Source of the DNA: Kordia sp050633145
GTDB taxonomy: Bacteria; Bacteroidota; Bacteroidia; Flavobacteriales; Flavobacteriaceae
Direction of reading: 5' to 3'
DNA: 64,000 bases
NCBI RefSeq assembly: GCF_050633145.1
Contig: NZ_JBOEFY010000027.1
Coordinates: 1 to 64,000 of the forward strand
The position numbers and the translations under genes are program-made. This document shows, piece after piece, positions 53,297 through 62,327 of this stretch; position 1 is the first letter of the stretch, and every line of letters begins with the position of its first letter. Below the pieces are notes generated by a model that saw only the letters and a list, made by a program, of their open reading frames with translations, was not told where the DNA came from and searched no databases.

Positions 53297-53922
53297 GTAT
53301 TAAAATTATTATAGCAGACGATCATCAACTTTTTATTGATGGAATTAAATCTATTCTATCAAAAGAAATAGGCATATCCATCATCGGGGAAGTTAACAAC
53401 GGTTTGCAGCTATATAAACTCATTGAAGAAGGTTTGCTTCCAAATGTGGTATTAACAGATATTAGAATGCCTGTTCTTGATGGTGTTTCTGTAACCAAAA
53501 TGCTTTCTAAAGACTATCCAAACATTAAAGTTCTTGCACTAAGTATGTATGACCAAAGCTTGGATGTTATAGAAATGCTAGATGCTGGCGCTAAAGGATA
53601 TGTCACCAAAAATGTAGAAAAAGCTAAACTCATTCAAGCGATTCATACACTAGCAAAAGGCGACTATTATATCAGTGATACGCTTCCCGAAGATATCAAA
53701 GCTTGGTTTTCAAACGAAAACATCAACTCAGAAGAAACCTTAACTCGTAGAGAAAAAGAAATTTTACATCTTATTGCCAAAGGTCGAACAACTATTGAAA
53801 TGGCAAAAGAGTTAAAACTAAGCAGATTTACTATTGATACACACCGAAAAAACATCCACAAAAAGCTCGGCATTAAAAGCAATACTGGTTTGGTAAAATA
53901 TGCTTTGAAGAATTTGAAATAG
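53293..53922 (+). CDS. LuxR/NarL-family response regulator
   Basis: A 209-residue regulator with receiver domain (IIIADDHQLFIDGIKSIL; phospho-Asp in VVLTDIRMPVLDG, about residue 56) and a C-terminal LuxR helix-turn-helix (LTRREKEILHLIAKGRTTIE and the recognition helix SRFTIDTHRKNIHKKLGI). It uses a GTG start that overlaps the kinase stop codon, so the pair is translationally coupled. Partner of the kinase at 51362; targets are unknown. Confidence 0.94.
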   Translation: MSIKIIIADDHQLFIDGIKSILSKEIGISIIGEVNNGLQLYKLIEEGLLPNVVLTDIRMPVLDGVSVTKMLSKDYPNIKVLALSMYDQSLDVIEMLDAGAKGYVTKNVEKAKLIQAIHTLAKGDYYISDTLPEDIKAWFSNENINSEETLTRREKEILHLIAKGRTTIEMAKELKLSRFTIDTHRKNIHKKLGIKSNTGLVKYALKNLK

Positions 53923-53966
53923 TCAAACTTCATCAAACAAAACAAATACACACCGAGCAACGCGAG

Positions 53967-56594
53967 CTACAACACAAATCGATACGTAAACTTCATCAAG
54001 AATATATTTTCTGGTTGCTGTCCTAAAATCTGATTGTCTAAACTACGTAGTAAATGATCTTTCACATTTCCAAAACCTGTGGTTCCTTGCGACCAAACCA
54101 AGAACAATTCTGAACCTGGAATGTATTCCCAACGCAAGACCAAATTTGAACGAAATTGCACAAAAGCAAAATCAGGATTTCCAATAGAGTAATCTACATT
54201 TCCATCTGTATTCTCATCAACCAAATACGAATCTGAACCAGCATCAAAGGTAATTTCATTTGATTGATACTGATAAAAACGATTGCTCAAATTATCTGCA
54301 ATGGAATTCGTTACATACTTAAAATCCTTGTAACGACCAACAGACACAAAAGGCTGTCCGTAATACTGAATCGACAAGTTCGGATTGATTGTATAGTTAA
54401 AACGAATTGCTGCGCTTAGGGTTTGATTGTCAATATTCCCTAATATATAACGCGTTGTTCCGTTATTATCAGCTTGCGTTACGTATTGTGTTTTATTAGG
54501 ATTTCTATTGTACGCTGGATTGATAGAAATTCGCATCGCATTTGTTGGTTGATACGTTACATCGGCTCCGATTTCAAAAAAGCTAAAATTGTTATCTTTT
54601 GCTTGTGAATACACAACATTCCAACTTGTACGCAACTTTTTACGTTCGTCTGTTCCAAAGGCAAAATACCCAAAGTTTTCTTGCGAAAATCGCCAACGCG
54701 GTCCGCCACGTAAAAACGTATTGATAAAAATTCTTGGTTTGTGCGCACCTCCAAAATCAATAAACCAATTGTTTAGAAAACGAAAATTTCCATTCACTTC
54801 ATATTGAATTCGATTGTAGTTTCCTTCAAAATCGTAGGTTGTAAATTGTGAAAATCGCGCCGAGATTCTTCTAAAGTTCCCAAAAGATTTTGTGGTTTGA
54901 TATCCTACGTTTGCATACTGACGAATTTCATCTGCCTGACGTAAAAACCCAATATCGTTCAGTTCCAATTCTGGCGAACGCCATATTATTCCGGCATCAT
55001 AACGCCAAATTCCGCCACCACGTTTTCCAAATTCTAACTTTCCTCCGGTTCCTGTTAAAGATGTTTTATTTGGATCTACATTTACATGTCCTGCATCTAC
55101 TCGTTGAAATAAATGTGTGAGTGAATTTTGTGTGTTTGTAATTGCTTCTTTACTTCCTTGTACATGACTTGTCACAACATTTCCTTCCAAATAAAAGGTT
55201 CTGTCTTTCCAATTATGTCTAAAGTCTAAACCTCCTGTATATGCTGATTTATGCAAAAAATTAAGGTTGTCTTCCAATCGACGATTGGTTGCTGTAAAAA
55301 TTCCGCCAATATATGTATTTCGTTCATTGAAGTCTTTTTGCAATCGTCCTACAAAATAGTTTGTCAATGGTTCAACGAGTTCTTTTCTACGTGCTCCATT
55401 ATTATCTATTTCGGCAAATTCTTTTCCTGTTACACTTTCCAAAACACCAATAGACCAACCATTTTTTGTTTTTCCACTAAACTTTGCGGCACCTAAAATG
55501 GTAGAGTTTTGAGGTTGATCTACAAATTCTCCCGAACTCGTATTTGGAAAACCCTGTGGATTTCTACCAATTCGCCGCGAATAGAAGACATTGTCTTGTC
55601 CATTGGCAAATCGGTAATCAAAAATGTTTTTATTCTCTACAAAAAACGGTCGTTGTTCACGAAAGAAAATTTGAAAACCATCCAATGCAATCGCCGCAGG
55701 ATCTGCTTCAACTTGACCAAAATCTGGGTTGATTGTAAAATCTAAAGTCAAATCATTGGTCACACCAATTTTTCCATCAATTCCACCATTTAAAGTAAAA
55801 TCGTCTCCATCACGAAACGGATTTCCATTTTCTTCAGGATAAGTATCATATTTCGTAACAACATACGGTTGAATTTCTAATTGTCGTTGCGGTTTTATAT
55901 CTTTTAATCCATGTAATTCGCCAAATTCACTTACCCAACCTGGCGCATCTAGTGGAATTCGTTGCCAAGTAGAACGCTCTTCTTTTCTAAAAAAACGACG
56001 TTGCACTTGCAATCCCCAAATTTGTTCTGCACTTTTTCCAAAACGCAACTGACTAAATGGAATCTTCATTTCGGCAGTCCAACCTTCTTCATCAACATTG
56101 GTTTTTGTGTACCAAATCGGATTCCAACTTCCATCCCAATCATTCCCATTATTCGAAATAAACTCATCTCCTTTTACACCTGCTGCAGTCACCGTAAACG
56201 AAAATCCGGTTCGCAAATCGTGATAACTATCAATATTAATTTCTACCCAATCGCCATCAAAACCATCACGTCGAGACAAACGCTTAACAATTTGATCTGG
56301 ATTTTTGTCATACGCACGCACTGCAACATATAAAAACTTTGCGTCGTACATAATTTTAAACTTCGTTTGTTCTGTTGGTGGTGTATTTTCGTCTGGACGA
56401 TTTTCTATGAAATCACTTGCCCATTCCACAGAATCCCAGCTTGCATCATTGAGTAAGCCATCAATTTTTGGAGCTTCACCTTTAATATTGTTTGTAGTGT
56501 AAATTCTTTTGGGAATAATTTTTGATGTTTCTTGTGAAAACCCACAAATGGGAATACACAAAAACCCTATATATAATAATAGGAAAGATCTCAT
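53967..56594 (-). CDS. DUF5916 outer-membrane protein with CBM9-like domain
   Basis: An 875-residue exported protein. Signal peptide ending ICGFSQ, a CBM9-like N-terminal domain (about 30-220; APKIDGLLNDASWDSVEWAS and PFSQLRFG), then a long C-terminal beta-barrel region (DUF5916) ending in Phe-rich strands (LMKFTYRFVL), as in outer membrane barrels. The family is common in Bacteroidetes; its substrate is unknown. It is divergent from the nucleotidyltransferase gene with a 184-bp gap between them. Confidence 0.88.
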   Translation of the reverse strand: MRSFLLLYIGFLCIPICGFSQETSKIIPKRIYTTNNIKGEAPKIDGLLNDASWDSVEWASDFIENRPDENTPPTEQTKFKIMYDAKFLYVAVRAYDKNPDQIVKRLSRRDGFDGDWVEINIDSYHDLRTGFSFTVTAAGVKGDEFISNNGNDWDGSWNPIWYTKTNVDEEGWTAEMKIPFSQLRFGKSAEQIWGLQVQRRFFRKEERSTWQRIPLDAPGWVSEFGELHGLKDIKPQRQLEIQPYVVTKYDTYPEENGNPFRDGDDFTLNGGIDGKIGVTNDLTLDFTINPDFGQVEADPAAIALDGFQIFFREQRPFFVENKNIFDYRFANGQDNVFYSRRIGRNPQGFPNTSSGEFVDQPQNSTILGAAKFSGKTKNGWSIGVLESVTGKEFAEIDNNGARRKELVEPLTNYFVGRLQKDFNERNTYIGGIFTATNRRLEDNLNFLHKSAYTGGLDFRHNWKDRTFYLEGNVVTSHVQGSKEAITNTQNSLTHLFQRVDAGHVNVDPNKTSLTGTGGKLEFGKRGGGIWRYDAGIIWRSPELELNDIGFLRQADEIRQYANVGYQTTKSFGNFRRISARFSQFTTYDFEGNYNRIQYEVNGNFRFLNNWFIDFGGAHKPRIFINTFLRGGPRWRFSQENFGYFAFGTDERKKLRTSWNVVYSQAKDNNFSFFEIGADVTYQPTNAMRISINPAYNRNPNKTQYVTQADNNGTTRYILGNIDNQTLSAAIRFNYTINPNLSIQYYGQPFVSVGRYKDFKYVTNSIADNLSNRFYQYQSNEITFDAGSDSYLVDENTDGNVDYSIGNPDFAFVQFRSNLVLRWEYIPGSELFLVWSQGTTGFGNVKDHLLRSLDNQILGQQPENIFLMKFTYRFVL

Positions 56595-56721
56595 AAGTCG
56601 CTTTTTGATTGATTGATTGTTATAAAAGTAACAAACCCTTGTAAAATTACGCCAACAATTAATTAAATATTAACACTTATTAAGAAAAAACATAAATAAA
56701 AACACTTTGTTTTTTTATTGG

Positions 56722-56743
56722 ATATACGTACCATTACGTATAT
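56722..56743. promoter_or_regulatory. palindrome ATATACGTA-N4-TACGTATAT at the cluster promoter
   Basis: Perfect 9-bp arms with 4-nt spacer CCAT. It ends 9 nt upstream of the TACATTTG box and therefore covers the expected -33 region of the radical SAM cluster promoter. Repressor or activator binding is inference. Confidence 0.55.
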
Positions 56744-56752
56744 AATTTTAAG

Positions 56753-56760
56753 TACATTTG
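56753..56760 (+). promoter_or_regulatory. -7 promoter box for the radical SAM cluster
   Basis: TACATTTG matches TAnnTTTG, 18 nt before the GTG start at 56779. Confidence 0.6.
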
Positions 56761-56778
56761 ATTTGAAAACAAAAAACA

Positions 56779-57684
56779 GTGAGTGCCTTAAGAACTATAT
56801 TATATTTTTCCCTCTTTAAGTACCCGTTAACGAGAACTGAAATCTTTCAATTTTCGAATAATACGGATCAAAAAGAAATTGATAGTGAAATTGATTTGCT
56901 ATTGAAAAAAGGCATCATTTTTAATTTTGACGGTTTTTATATTGATGTAAATAATCCTGATCGTGTAGAACGCAGATTGAAAGGAAATGAAATGGCTCGA
57001 AACATTATGCCCAAAGCAATAAAAGTTTCGAGAAAAATAGCCAAATTTCCGTATGTAAAAGGTGTTTGCTTGTCTGGCGCATTATCAAAAGGGTTTTATG
57101 ATGATGATGGTGATTTTGACTTTTTCATTATTACAGAACCAAATCGTTTGTGGATTGCCAGAACACTTCTTGTTTTATACAAAAAAATATTTTTACTGAA
57201 CTCTAAGAAGTATTTCTGTGTCAACTATTTTATTAGTACAGATAAATTGGAGATTTCTGAACAAAACTTGTTTACTGCTACTGAAATTGCAACACTTATT
57301 CCTTTGTATGGAACAGATGTTTTTAATGACTTTTTAACGAAAAATCAATGGGCGACTCCTTATTTTCCAAATAAACCGTCTCCTAAAATGAGTACGATTA
57401 GAGATACTGAAAAAGGCTGGTTTTCTAAAATGATTCAAAATGCGTTTAATGGTTCATTTGGATTAAAATTAGATCAGTACTTACAAAAATTGACGATTAA
57501 AAAGTGGAGAAGAAAGTTTAAGAATTTAGCTCAAGAAGACTTTAATATTGCCATGAAATCAACAAGGCATGTATCAAAACATCATCCACAAAACTATCAA
57601 AATAAAGTCATTACACGTTTAAACGAACGTTACAGTGAAGTTATAAAAGAATACAATTTGAAATATCCCGAAAAACATGCTTGA
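56779..57684 (+). CDS. nucleotidyltransferase-domain protein
   Basis: A 301-residue protein with a GTG start. Residues 1-60 look like a winged-helix (SLFKYPLTRTEIFQFS); a DNA polymerase beta-type nucleotidyltransferase motif follows, LSGALSKGFYDDDGDFDFFI, with the DxD acids, at about residues 98-117. The C-terminal half is basic. It is the first gene of a co-directional cluster and overlaps the radical SAM gene by 8 bp. The substrate (nucleotide transfer to what) is unknown; it could prime or activate a precursor, or be an antitoxin-like regulator. Confidence 0.75.
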   Translation: MSALRTILYFSLFKYPLTRTEIFQFSNNTDQKEIDSEIDLLLKKGIIFNFDGFYIDVNNPDRVERRLKGNEMARNIMPKAIKVSRKIAKFPYVKGVCLSGALSKGFYDDDGDFDFFIITEPNRLWIARTLLVLYKKIFLLNSKKYFCVNYFISTDKLEISEQNLFTATEIATLIPLYGTDVFNDFLTKNQWATPYFPNKPSPKMSTIRDTEKGWFSKMIQNAFNGSFGLKLDQYLQKLTIKKWRRKFKNLAQEDFNIAMKSTRHVSKHHPQNYQNKVITRLNERYSEVIKEYNLKYPEKHA

Positions 57685-59140
57685 TGTTGTTTTTTCACAT
57701 TCCTATTACTATAAGTTTGATGCCAAACAATGGAAAAATCAAACACCATATCCGCCATTAGGAACTTTATATGCTGCTTCGTATTTACGCGAAAACGGAT
57801 ACACTGTTGGTGTGTACGACGCCAACTTATTAGACGATCCAAAAACGATTCAACCGTATTTAGAAGCACACAAACCTAAAACATTTGTATTATACGATGA
57901 TGGCTTTAATTATTTGACAAAAATGTGCTTAACTACGATGCGTGAAGCCGCTTTTGAAATGATTAAAATTGCTAAAAATCTAGATTGTCATATTATTGTT
58001 TGTAGTTCTGATTCTACAGATCATTACGAAAAATATTTGGCTGCTGGCGCGGATTTTGTGATTCAAGGTGAAGGCGAAATTTCGTTGAAAGAATTGGTAG
58101 ATGCATTAACGAATAATGAAGACACTTCACAAATAAAAGGTTTGGTTTTTGAAAAAGATGGCGAAATTATCAAGAATCCAAAACATCCTGTATTACGCGA
58201 TTTAGACGAATTGCCAATGCCTGCATGGGATTTAATTGATATTGAACCCTACCGAAAAATTTGGGAAGCTGGCGGAAATGAATTTACGCTCAATATGGCA
58301 ACTACACGTGGTTGTCCGTTTAAATGTAATTGGTGTGCGAAACCGATTTATGGAAATCGTTACAACTCACATTCGCCCGAATACATTACAAAACACATAA
58401 AATATTTAAAAGAAAAGTACGGTGTCACGCGTTTTTGGATGTGTGATGATATTTTTGGTTTGAAGCCGAATTGGGTTCAAAATTTTAACCAAGAACTCAA
58501 AAAAGAAAAACTTTCAATTGCATATTATATACAAAGTCGTGTTGATTTGTTATTGAAAGAAGATACGATTGAAGCCTTAGCTGAAAGCGGACTCGAAGAA
58601 GTTTGGGTTGGTGCAGAAAGTGGTTCGCAAGCTATTTTGGACGCGATGGACAAAGAAACCAAAGTGGAGCAAATTTATGAAGCAACACGCTTGTTGAAAG
58701 AAAAAAAGGTACGCGTTGCTTTCTTCATTCAGTTTGGCTATTTGGAAGAAACCAAAGAAGACATTCAGAAAACAATTGATATGATTAAAGAGTTGGTTCC
58801 TGATAATATTGGAGTCTCGGTTTCATATCCACTTCCGGGAACTAAATTTTACGATAAAGTCAAAGATGATCTAAAGTTAAAAGCCAATTGGACAGATTCT
58901 GACGATTTAGCTATGATGTTTAAAGGAACGTACAACACTCAATTTTATAGAAAATTGCAACGCTACGTTCACAAAGAATTTCGTAAAAGTCAAGCGACTC
59001 AAAACTTTAAGAAATTCTTTAAAAATCCATTTTCAATTTCTAAATCGGAGTTGCGTTCCATGATTTTGTTTGGGTATTATGTACCTGCTGCTTTTATTGA
59101 CAAAGTTCAACTTAAAAATATGGAGAATACCAATGCATAG
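57677..59140 (+). CDS. radical SAM enzyme with B12-binding-like N-terminal domain (1)
   Basis: A 487-residue enzyme. The N-terminal Rossmann-like domain (about 1-165; PYPPLGTLYAASYLRENGYT, VIQGEGEISLKEL) has the B12-binding fold but I see no DxHxxG cobalamin motif. The radical SAM core begins TTRGCPFKCNWCAKPIYG (CxxxCxxC, 4Fe-4S ligands, about residues 210-220) and includes EEVWVGAESGSQ. Likely performs C-C bond formation or methylation on an unidentified substrate. It overlaps the upstream nucleotidyltransferase gene by 8 bp and the methyltransferase gene by 8 bp. Confidence 0.88.
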   Translation: MLDVVFSHSYYYKFDAKQWKNQTPYPPLGTLYAASYLRENGYTVGVYDANLLDDPKTIQPYLEAHKPKTFVLYDDGFNYLTKMCLTTMREAAFEMIKIAKNLDCHIIVCSSDSTDHYEKYLAAGADFVIQGEGEISLKELVDALTNNEDTSQIKGLVFEKDGEIIKNPKHPVLRDLDELPMPAWDLIDIEPYRKIWEAGGNEFTLNMATTRGCPFKCNWCAKPIYGNRYNSHSPEYITKHIKYLKEKYGVTRFWMCDDIFGLKPNWVQNFNQELKKEKLSIAYYIQSRVDLLLKEDTIEALAESGLEEVWVGAESGSQAILDAMDKETKVEQIYEATRLLKEKKVRVAFFIQFGYLEETKEDIQKTIDMIKELVPDNIGVSVSYPLPGTKFYDKVKDDLKLKANWTDSDDLAMMFKGTYNTQFYRKLQRYVHKEFRKSQATQNFKKFFKNPFSISKSELRSMILFGYYVPAAFIDKVQLKNMENTNA

Positions 59141-59918
59141 TGATTTTGATATAGCTGCGCCGCAGTATGATGATATTTTTACCTATTCAAACATAGGAAA
59201 AGCACAACGAAAACTTGTTTTCAAGCATATTAACTCTATTATTCAACAAGATAAAAAACTATCTATTTTAGAACTAAATTGTGGGACTGGAGCAGATGCA
59301 ATTGAATTTGCAAAACTGGATCATGATGTTATTGCAACCGATATTTCCGCAGGAATGATTGAAGTTGCAAAAGCAAAATCGCATCCAAAAAATATAACAT
59401 TCAAAGTACAAGATATCAATACAATCACGAAAGATACGTTTGACAGAAAGTTTGATTTTATTTTTTCAGATTTTGGAGGAATTAATTGTTTATCATACGA
59501 GCAATTACAAACATTCTTCAAAACTGCTGCCGATCTTTTACTTCCTAACGGAAAAATGTCGATTGTATTAATGCCAAAAAATTGTCTTTGGGAGCGCATG
59601 TATTTCACCTTAAAAGGAGATAAAGCCAAAGCCACTCGAAGAAACACAACCGAAAGTATTGTTGCCAATGTAGACGGTGTTGGCGTAGCAACTTGGTATT
59701 ACAACCCACAAGACGTTTCTGCAGCAGCGAACGATTTTTTCACGACAAAAAAAGTAAAACCAATCGGAGTAACCATTCCGCCATCGTATTTAGAACAATC
59801 ATTTGTGGCTAAATTTCCTATGCTAACTATTTTTAAAGGATTGGATGCTGTGTTAACGGCTTCATCACTTGCAAAATATGCGGATCACTTTTTGATTACT
59901 CTAGAAAAGAAAGGGTGA
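59133..59918 (+). CDS. class I SAM-dependent methyltransferase (1)
   Basis: A 261-residue protein from the ATG preceded by GGAG. The frame extends upstream to 59070, but the extra segment overlaps the radical SAM gene, while this start gives MHSDFDIAAPQYDDIFTYSN, typical of the family. SAM motif I is ILELNCGTGADAIEFA (about residues 43-60) with acidic DIS in motif II. It overlaps the preceding gene by 8 bp. Methyl acceptor unknown. Confidence 0.85.
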   Translation: MHSDFDIAAPQYDDIFTYSNIGKAQRKLVFKHINSIIQQDKKLSILELNCGTGADAIEFAKLDHDVIATDISAGMIEVAKAKSHPKNITFKVQDINTITKDTFDRKFDFIFSDFGGINCLSYEQLQTFFKTAADLLLPNGKMSIVLMPKNCLWERMYFTLKGDKAKATRRNTTESIVANVDGVGVATWYYNPQDVSAAANDFFTTKKVKPIGVTIPPSYLEQSFVAKFPMLTIFKGLDAVLTASSLAKYADHFLITLEKKG

Positions 59919-59932
59919 TTTCTGGTTTCTGC

Positions 59933-59956
59933 ATCTCGACTACGCTCGATGTGACA
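59933..59956. repeat. CTCGAC-type dispersed repeat
   Basis: ATCTCGACTACGCTCGATGTGACA, an imperfect dyad in the gap before the next gene. A similar TCTCGACATGGCTCGACATA lies at the tRNA relic near 28634. Confidence 0.45.
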
Positions 59957-60166
59957 GTTTCTTATTAAAAAGTAAACCGTTTTTTACTAAACTCATAACT
60001 TTTAAAATCACAAACCATTTTTATATTCTAAATAAGCATGTACAGTAATTCAAATTTTAGAAGTCAATAAAACATCTTTATATTTACAAGCAACAAAACC
60101 TAAAATAAATTGCGATTAGCAATTTCAACCTAACAACGAACAACAGACAACCAACAACTAAAAAAC

Positions 60167-61552
60167 ATGAGCATCATTCTCACACATACCTATTATCTTT
60201 TTGAAGATGAGAAAGAGCAAAGCATCATGCGTCCGTATGCGCCGTTGGGATTGTTGTATATTTCGTCTTATTTGAATGAAAATAAAGTGGAGAATCATGT
60301 GTATGATTCTACGTTCTACTCCAAAAAAGAACAGTTGCGCTTTATTGAAGAGAAACAACCAAAAGCTATAGCTATTTACACAAACTTGATGACGAAAATA
60401 AACGTAATTAAGTTAGTTAAAATCTTAAAAACAGATGCTACGTATGGTTTTCCAAAAATTATTTTAGGCGGACCAGATATTACGTATAATTGTGAAAATT
60501 ACTTGAATACAGGTGTTGATTTTTTAATTATTGGCGAAGGTGAACAAACGACTTTAGAATTGTATAAAGCCATTGTAAATGATGCCGATTATAGTGAAAT
60601 TCATGGAATAGCGTATTTAGAAAATGGTGAAGTTGTTAAATCGCCTGCACGAATGCGCATGAAAAGTTTGAAAGAACTGCCATTGCCAAACAGAGCTGCC
60701 ATTCCTGTAGAAAAATATTTGAATGCTTGGAAAACGCATCACGGACAAAGCTCTATGACCGTAAGTACGCAACGTGGTTGTCCGTATACTTGTAAATGGT
60801 GTAGCACGGCGGTTTATGGACAAAGTTACCGCAGACGTCCGCCAAATATGGTTGCTGCAGAATTGAAAATGCTGAAAGAAACCTATAATCCTGATGGAAT
60901 TTGGTTTGTGGATGATGTATTTAGCGTAAGCCACAAATGGATTGAATTGTTTCATGAAGAAGTCATCAAGCAAAATGCTATTATTCCATTTGAATGTATT
61001 ACACGTGCCGAACGTTTGAACGATCATATTTTACAACTATTAAAAGAAGCAGGTTGTTTCCGAATTTGGATTGGCGCAGAAAGTGGTTCACAAAAAATCA
61101 TTGATGCCATGGATCGCCGTGTTGATGTAGATGTGGTAAAAGAAGCCATTCAAAAAACCAATGCGCTTGGTATGGAAACAGGAACGTTTATTATGGTTGG
61201 TTATCCTGGTGAAGATGAACAAGACATCAACGAAACCATTGATTATTTAAAAGCGGCAAATCCAACACATTTTACCATTACGGTTGCTTATCCGATCAAA
61301 GGAACTTCGTTATATAACGAAATTGAAGATAAAATTACTGTGCAACCAGAATGGGACACGTCTACCGATAGACAAATTGATTTTACACGTACATATTCGC
61401 GAAAATTTTACGATTTTGCTGTCCGCAGAATTGTGAATGAAGTCAACTACAATAAGGAATTGCTAAAAGGAAAAGATCGAAGTTTGCTCGCGTCTGTGAA
61501 ATTAAAAACAAAGTCTTTACTAGCACAAACTGCCATGAAATTATATAAATGA
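60167..61552 (+). CDS. radical SAM enzyme with B12-binding-like N-terminal domain (2)
   Basis: A 461-residue enzyme, paralogue of the one at 57677. The N-terminal B12-like fold (RPYAPLGLLYISSYLNENKV, IIGEGEQTTLELY) again lacks a visible DxHxxG. The core starts STQRGCPYTCKWCSTAVYG (CxxxCxxC, about 203-211) and has CFRIWIGAESGSQ and GTFIMVGYPGEDEQDINETI. It follows a 248-bp gap without genes and overlaps the next methyltransferase by 4 bp (ATGA), so it starts the second half of the cluster. Confidence 0.88.
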   Translation: MSIILTHTYYLFEDEKEQSIMRPYAPLGLLYISSYLNENKVENHVYDSTFYSKKEQLRFIEEKQPKAIAIYTNLMTKINVIKLVKILKTDATYGFPKIILGGPDITYNCENYLNTGVDFLIIGEGEQTTLELYKAIVNDADYSEIHGIAYLENGEVVKSPARMRMKSLKELPLPNRAAIPVEKYLNAWKTHHGQSSMTVSTQRGCPYTCKWCSTAVYGQSYRRRPPNMVAAELKMLKETYNPDGIWFVDDVFSVSHKWIELFHEEVIKQNAIIPFECITRAERLNDHILQLLKEAGCFRIWIGAESGSQKIIDAMDRRVDVDVVKEAIQKTNALGMETGTFIMVGYPGEDEQDINETIDYLKAANPTHFTITVAYPIKGTSLYNEIEDKITVQPEWDTSTDRQIDFTRTYSRKFYDFAVRRIVNEVNYNKELLKGKDRSLLASVKLKTKSLLAQTAMKLYK

Positions 61553-62298
61553 AATTAGATTTTAGCCGTATAACTCAACAAGAAAACGTCTATTATTTGA
61601 CGCCTGAAGATGCTAGTTTTTCTAAGTATTATCTTGCTGTGCGCGAAAAAGAAAATCGTATTTTGACTGATGTAGAAGTTCGTAAGTTGCCATATATAGA
61701 TCGTGATGAGTGGCCGTATCGCATCAAATCTACAGAACGATTTTTAGCGTATGTAGCCGAAGAGAATGATCCAATGGAGATTTTGACTATTGGTTGCGGA
61801 AATGGTTGGTTTTCTAACAAAATTGCAGAAGTTGACACAAAACATGAAGTCATTGGTTTGGATGTAAACCGTGAAGAATTGGAGCAGGCTGCGCGTGTTT
61901 TCAAGAAAAAAAATCTACATTTTGTGTATGCCGATATTTTCAAAGCTTCCGAATACTTTCAAAGAAAGTTCGACATCATCACACTCAACGGAGCTGTTCA
62001 ATATTTTGAGGATTTTGAAGGTTTAATTTCGCTCTTGACTACATTTTTAGCAATTGATGGTGAAATTCATATCATTGACAGTCCTTTTTATACAACAGCT
62101 GAAATTCCTACTGCAAAAGAACGGACCAAAGCCTATTATACAGAACTTGGTGTTCCAGAAATGGCAGCACATTATCACGCACATCACAAGAACTTTGTCA
62201 AAAATTTTGATATCCTATATACATACAAACGAAATATTATACATAAGATTCTAGGTAAAAAAGATTCGCCCTTTTCTTGGTATGTATTAAAAGGGTAA
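61549..62298 (+). CDS. class I SAM-dependent methyltransferase (2)
   Basis: A 249-residue methyltransferase-like protein. SAM motif I is ILTIGCGNGWFSNKIAE (about residue 80) with GLDVNREELEQA as motif II and ADIFKASEYF, FDIITLNGAVQYFEDF afterwards. An N-terminal extension of about 75 residues precedes the SAM fold. Overlaps the upstream radical SAM gene by 4 bp (ATGA), suggesting coupling; the SGNH gene starts 29 bp after its stop. Confidence 0.85.
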   Translation: MKLDFSRITQQENVYYLTPEDASFSKYYLAVREKENRILTDVEVRKLPYIDRDEWPYRIKSTERFLAYVAEENDPMEILTIGCGNGWFSNKIAEVDTKHEVIGLDVNREELEQAARVFKKKNLHFVYADIFKASEYFQRKFDIITLNGAVQYFEDFEGLISLLTTFLAIDGEIHIIDSPFYTTAEIPTAKERTKAYYTELGVPEMAAHYHAHHKNFVKNFDILYTYKRNIIHKILGKKDSPFSWYVLKG

Positions 62299-62327
62299 GA
62301 CAAATAAGAAATATAAAATCATCCAAC

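Noticed and set aside
60617..61027. 136-residue open frame antisense to the second radical SAM gene
   Set aside because: Opposite the CxxxCxxC-containing core; a shadow.
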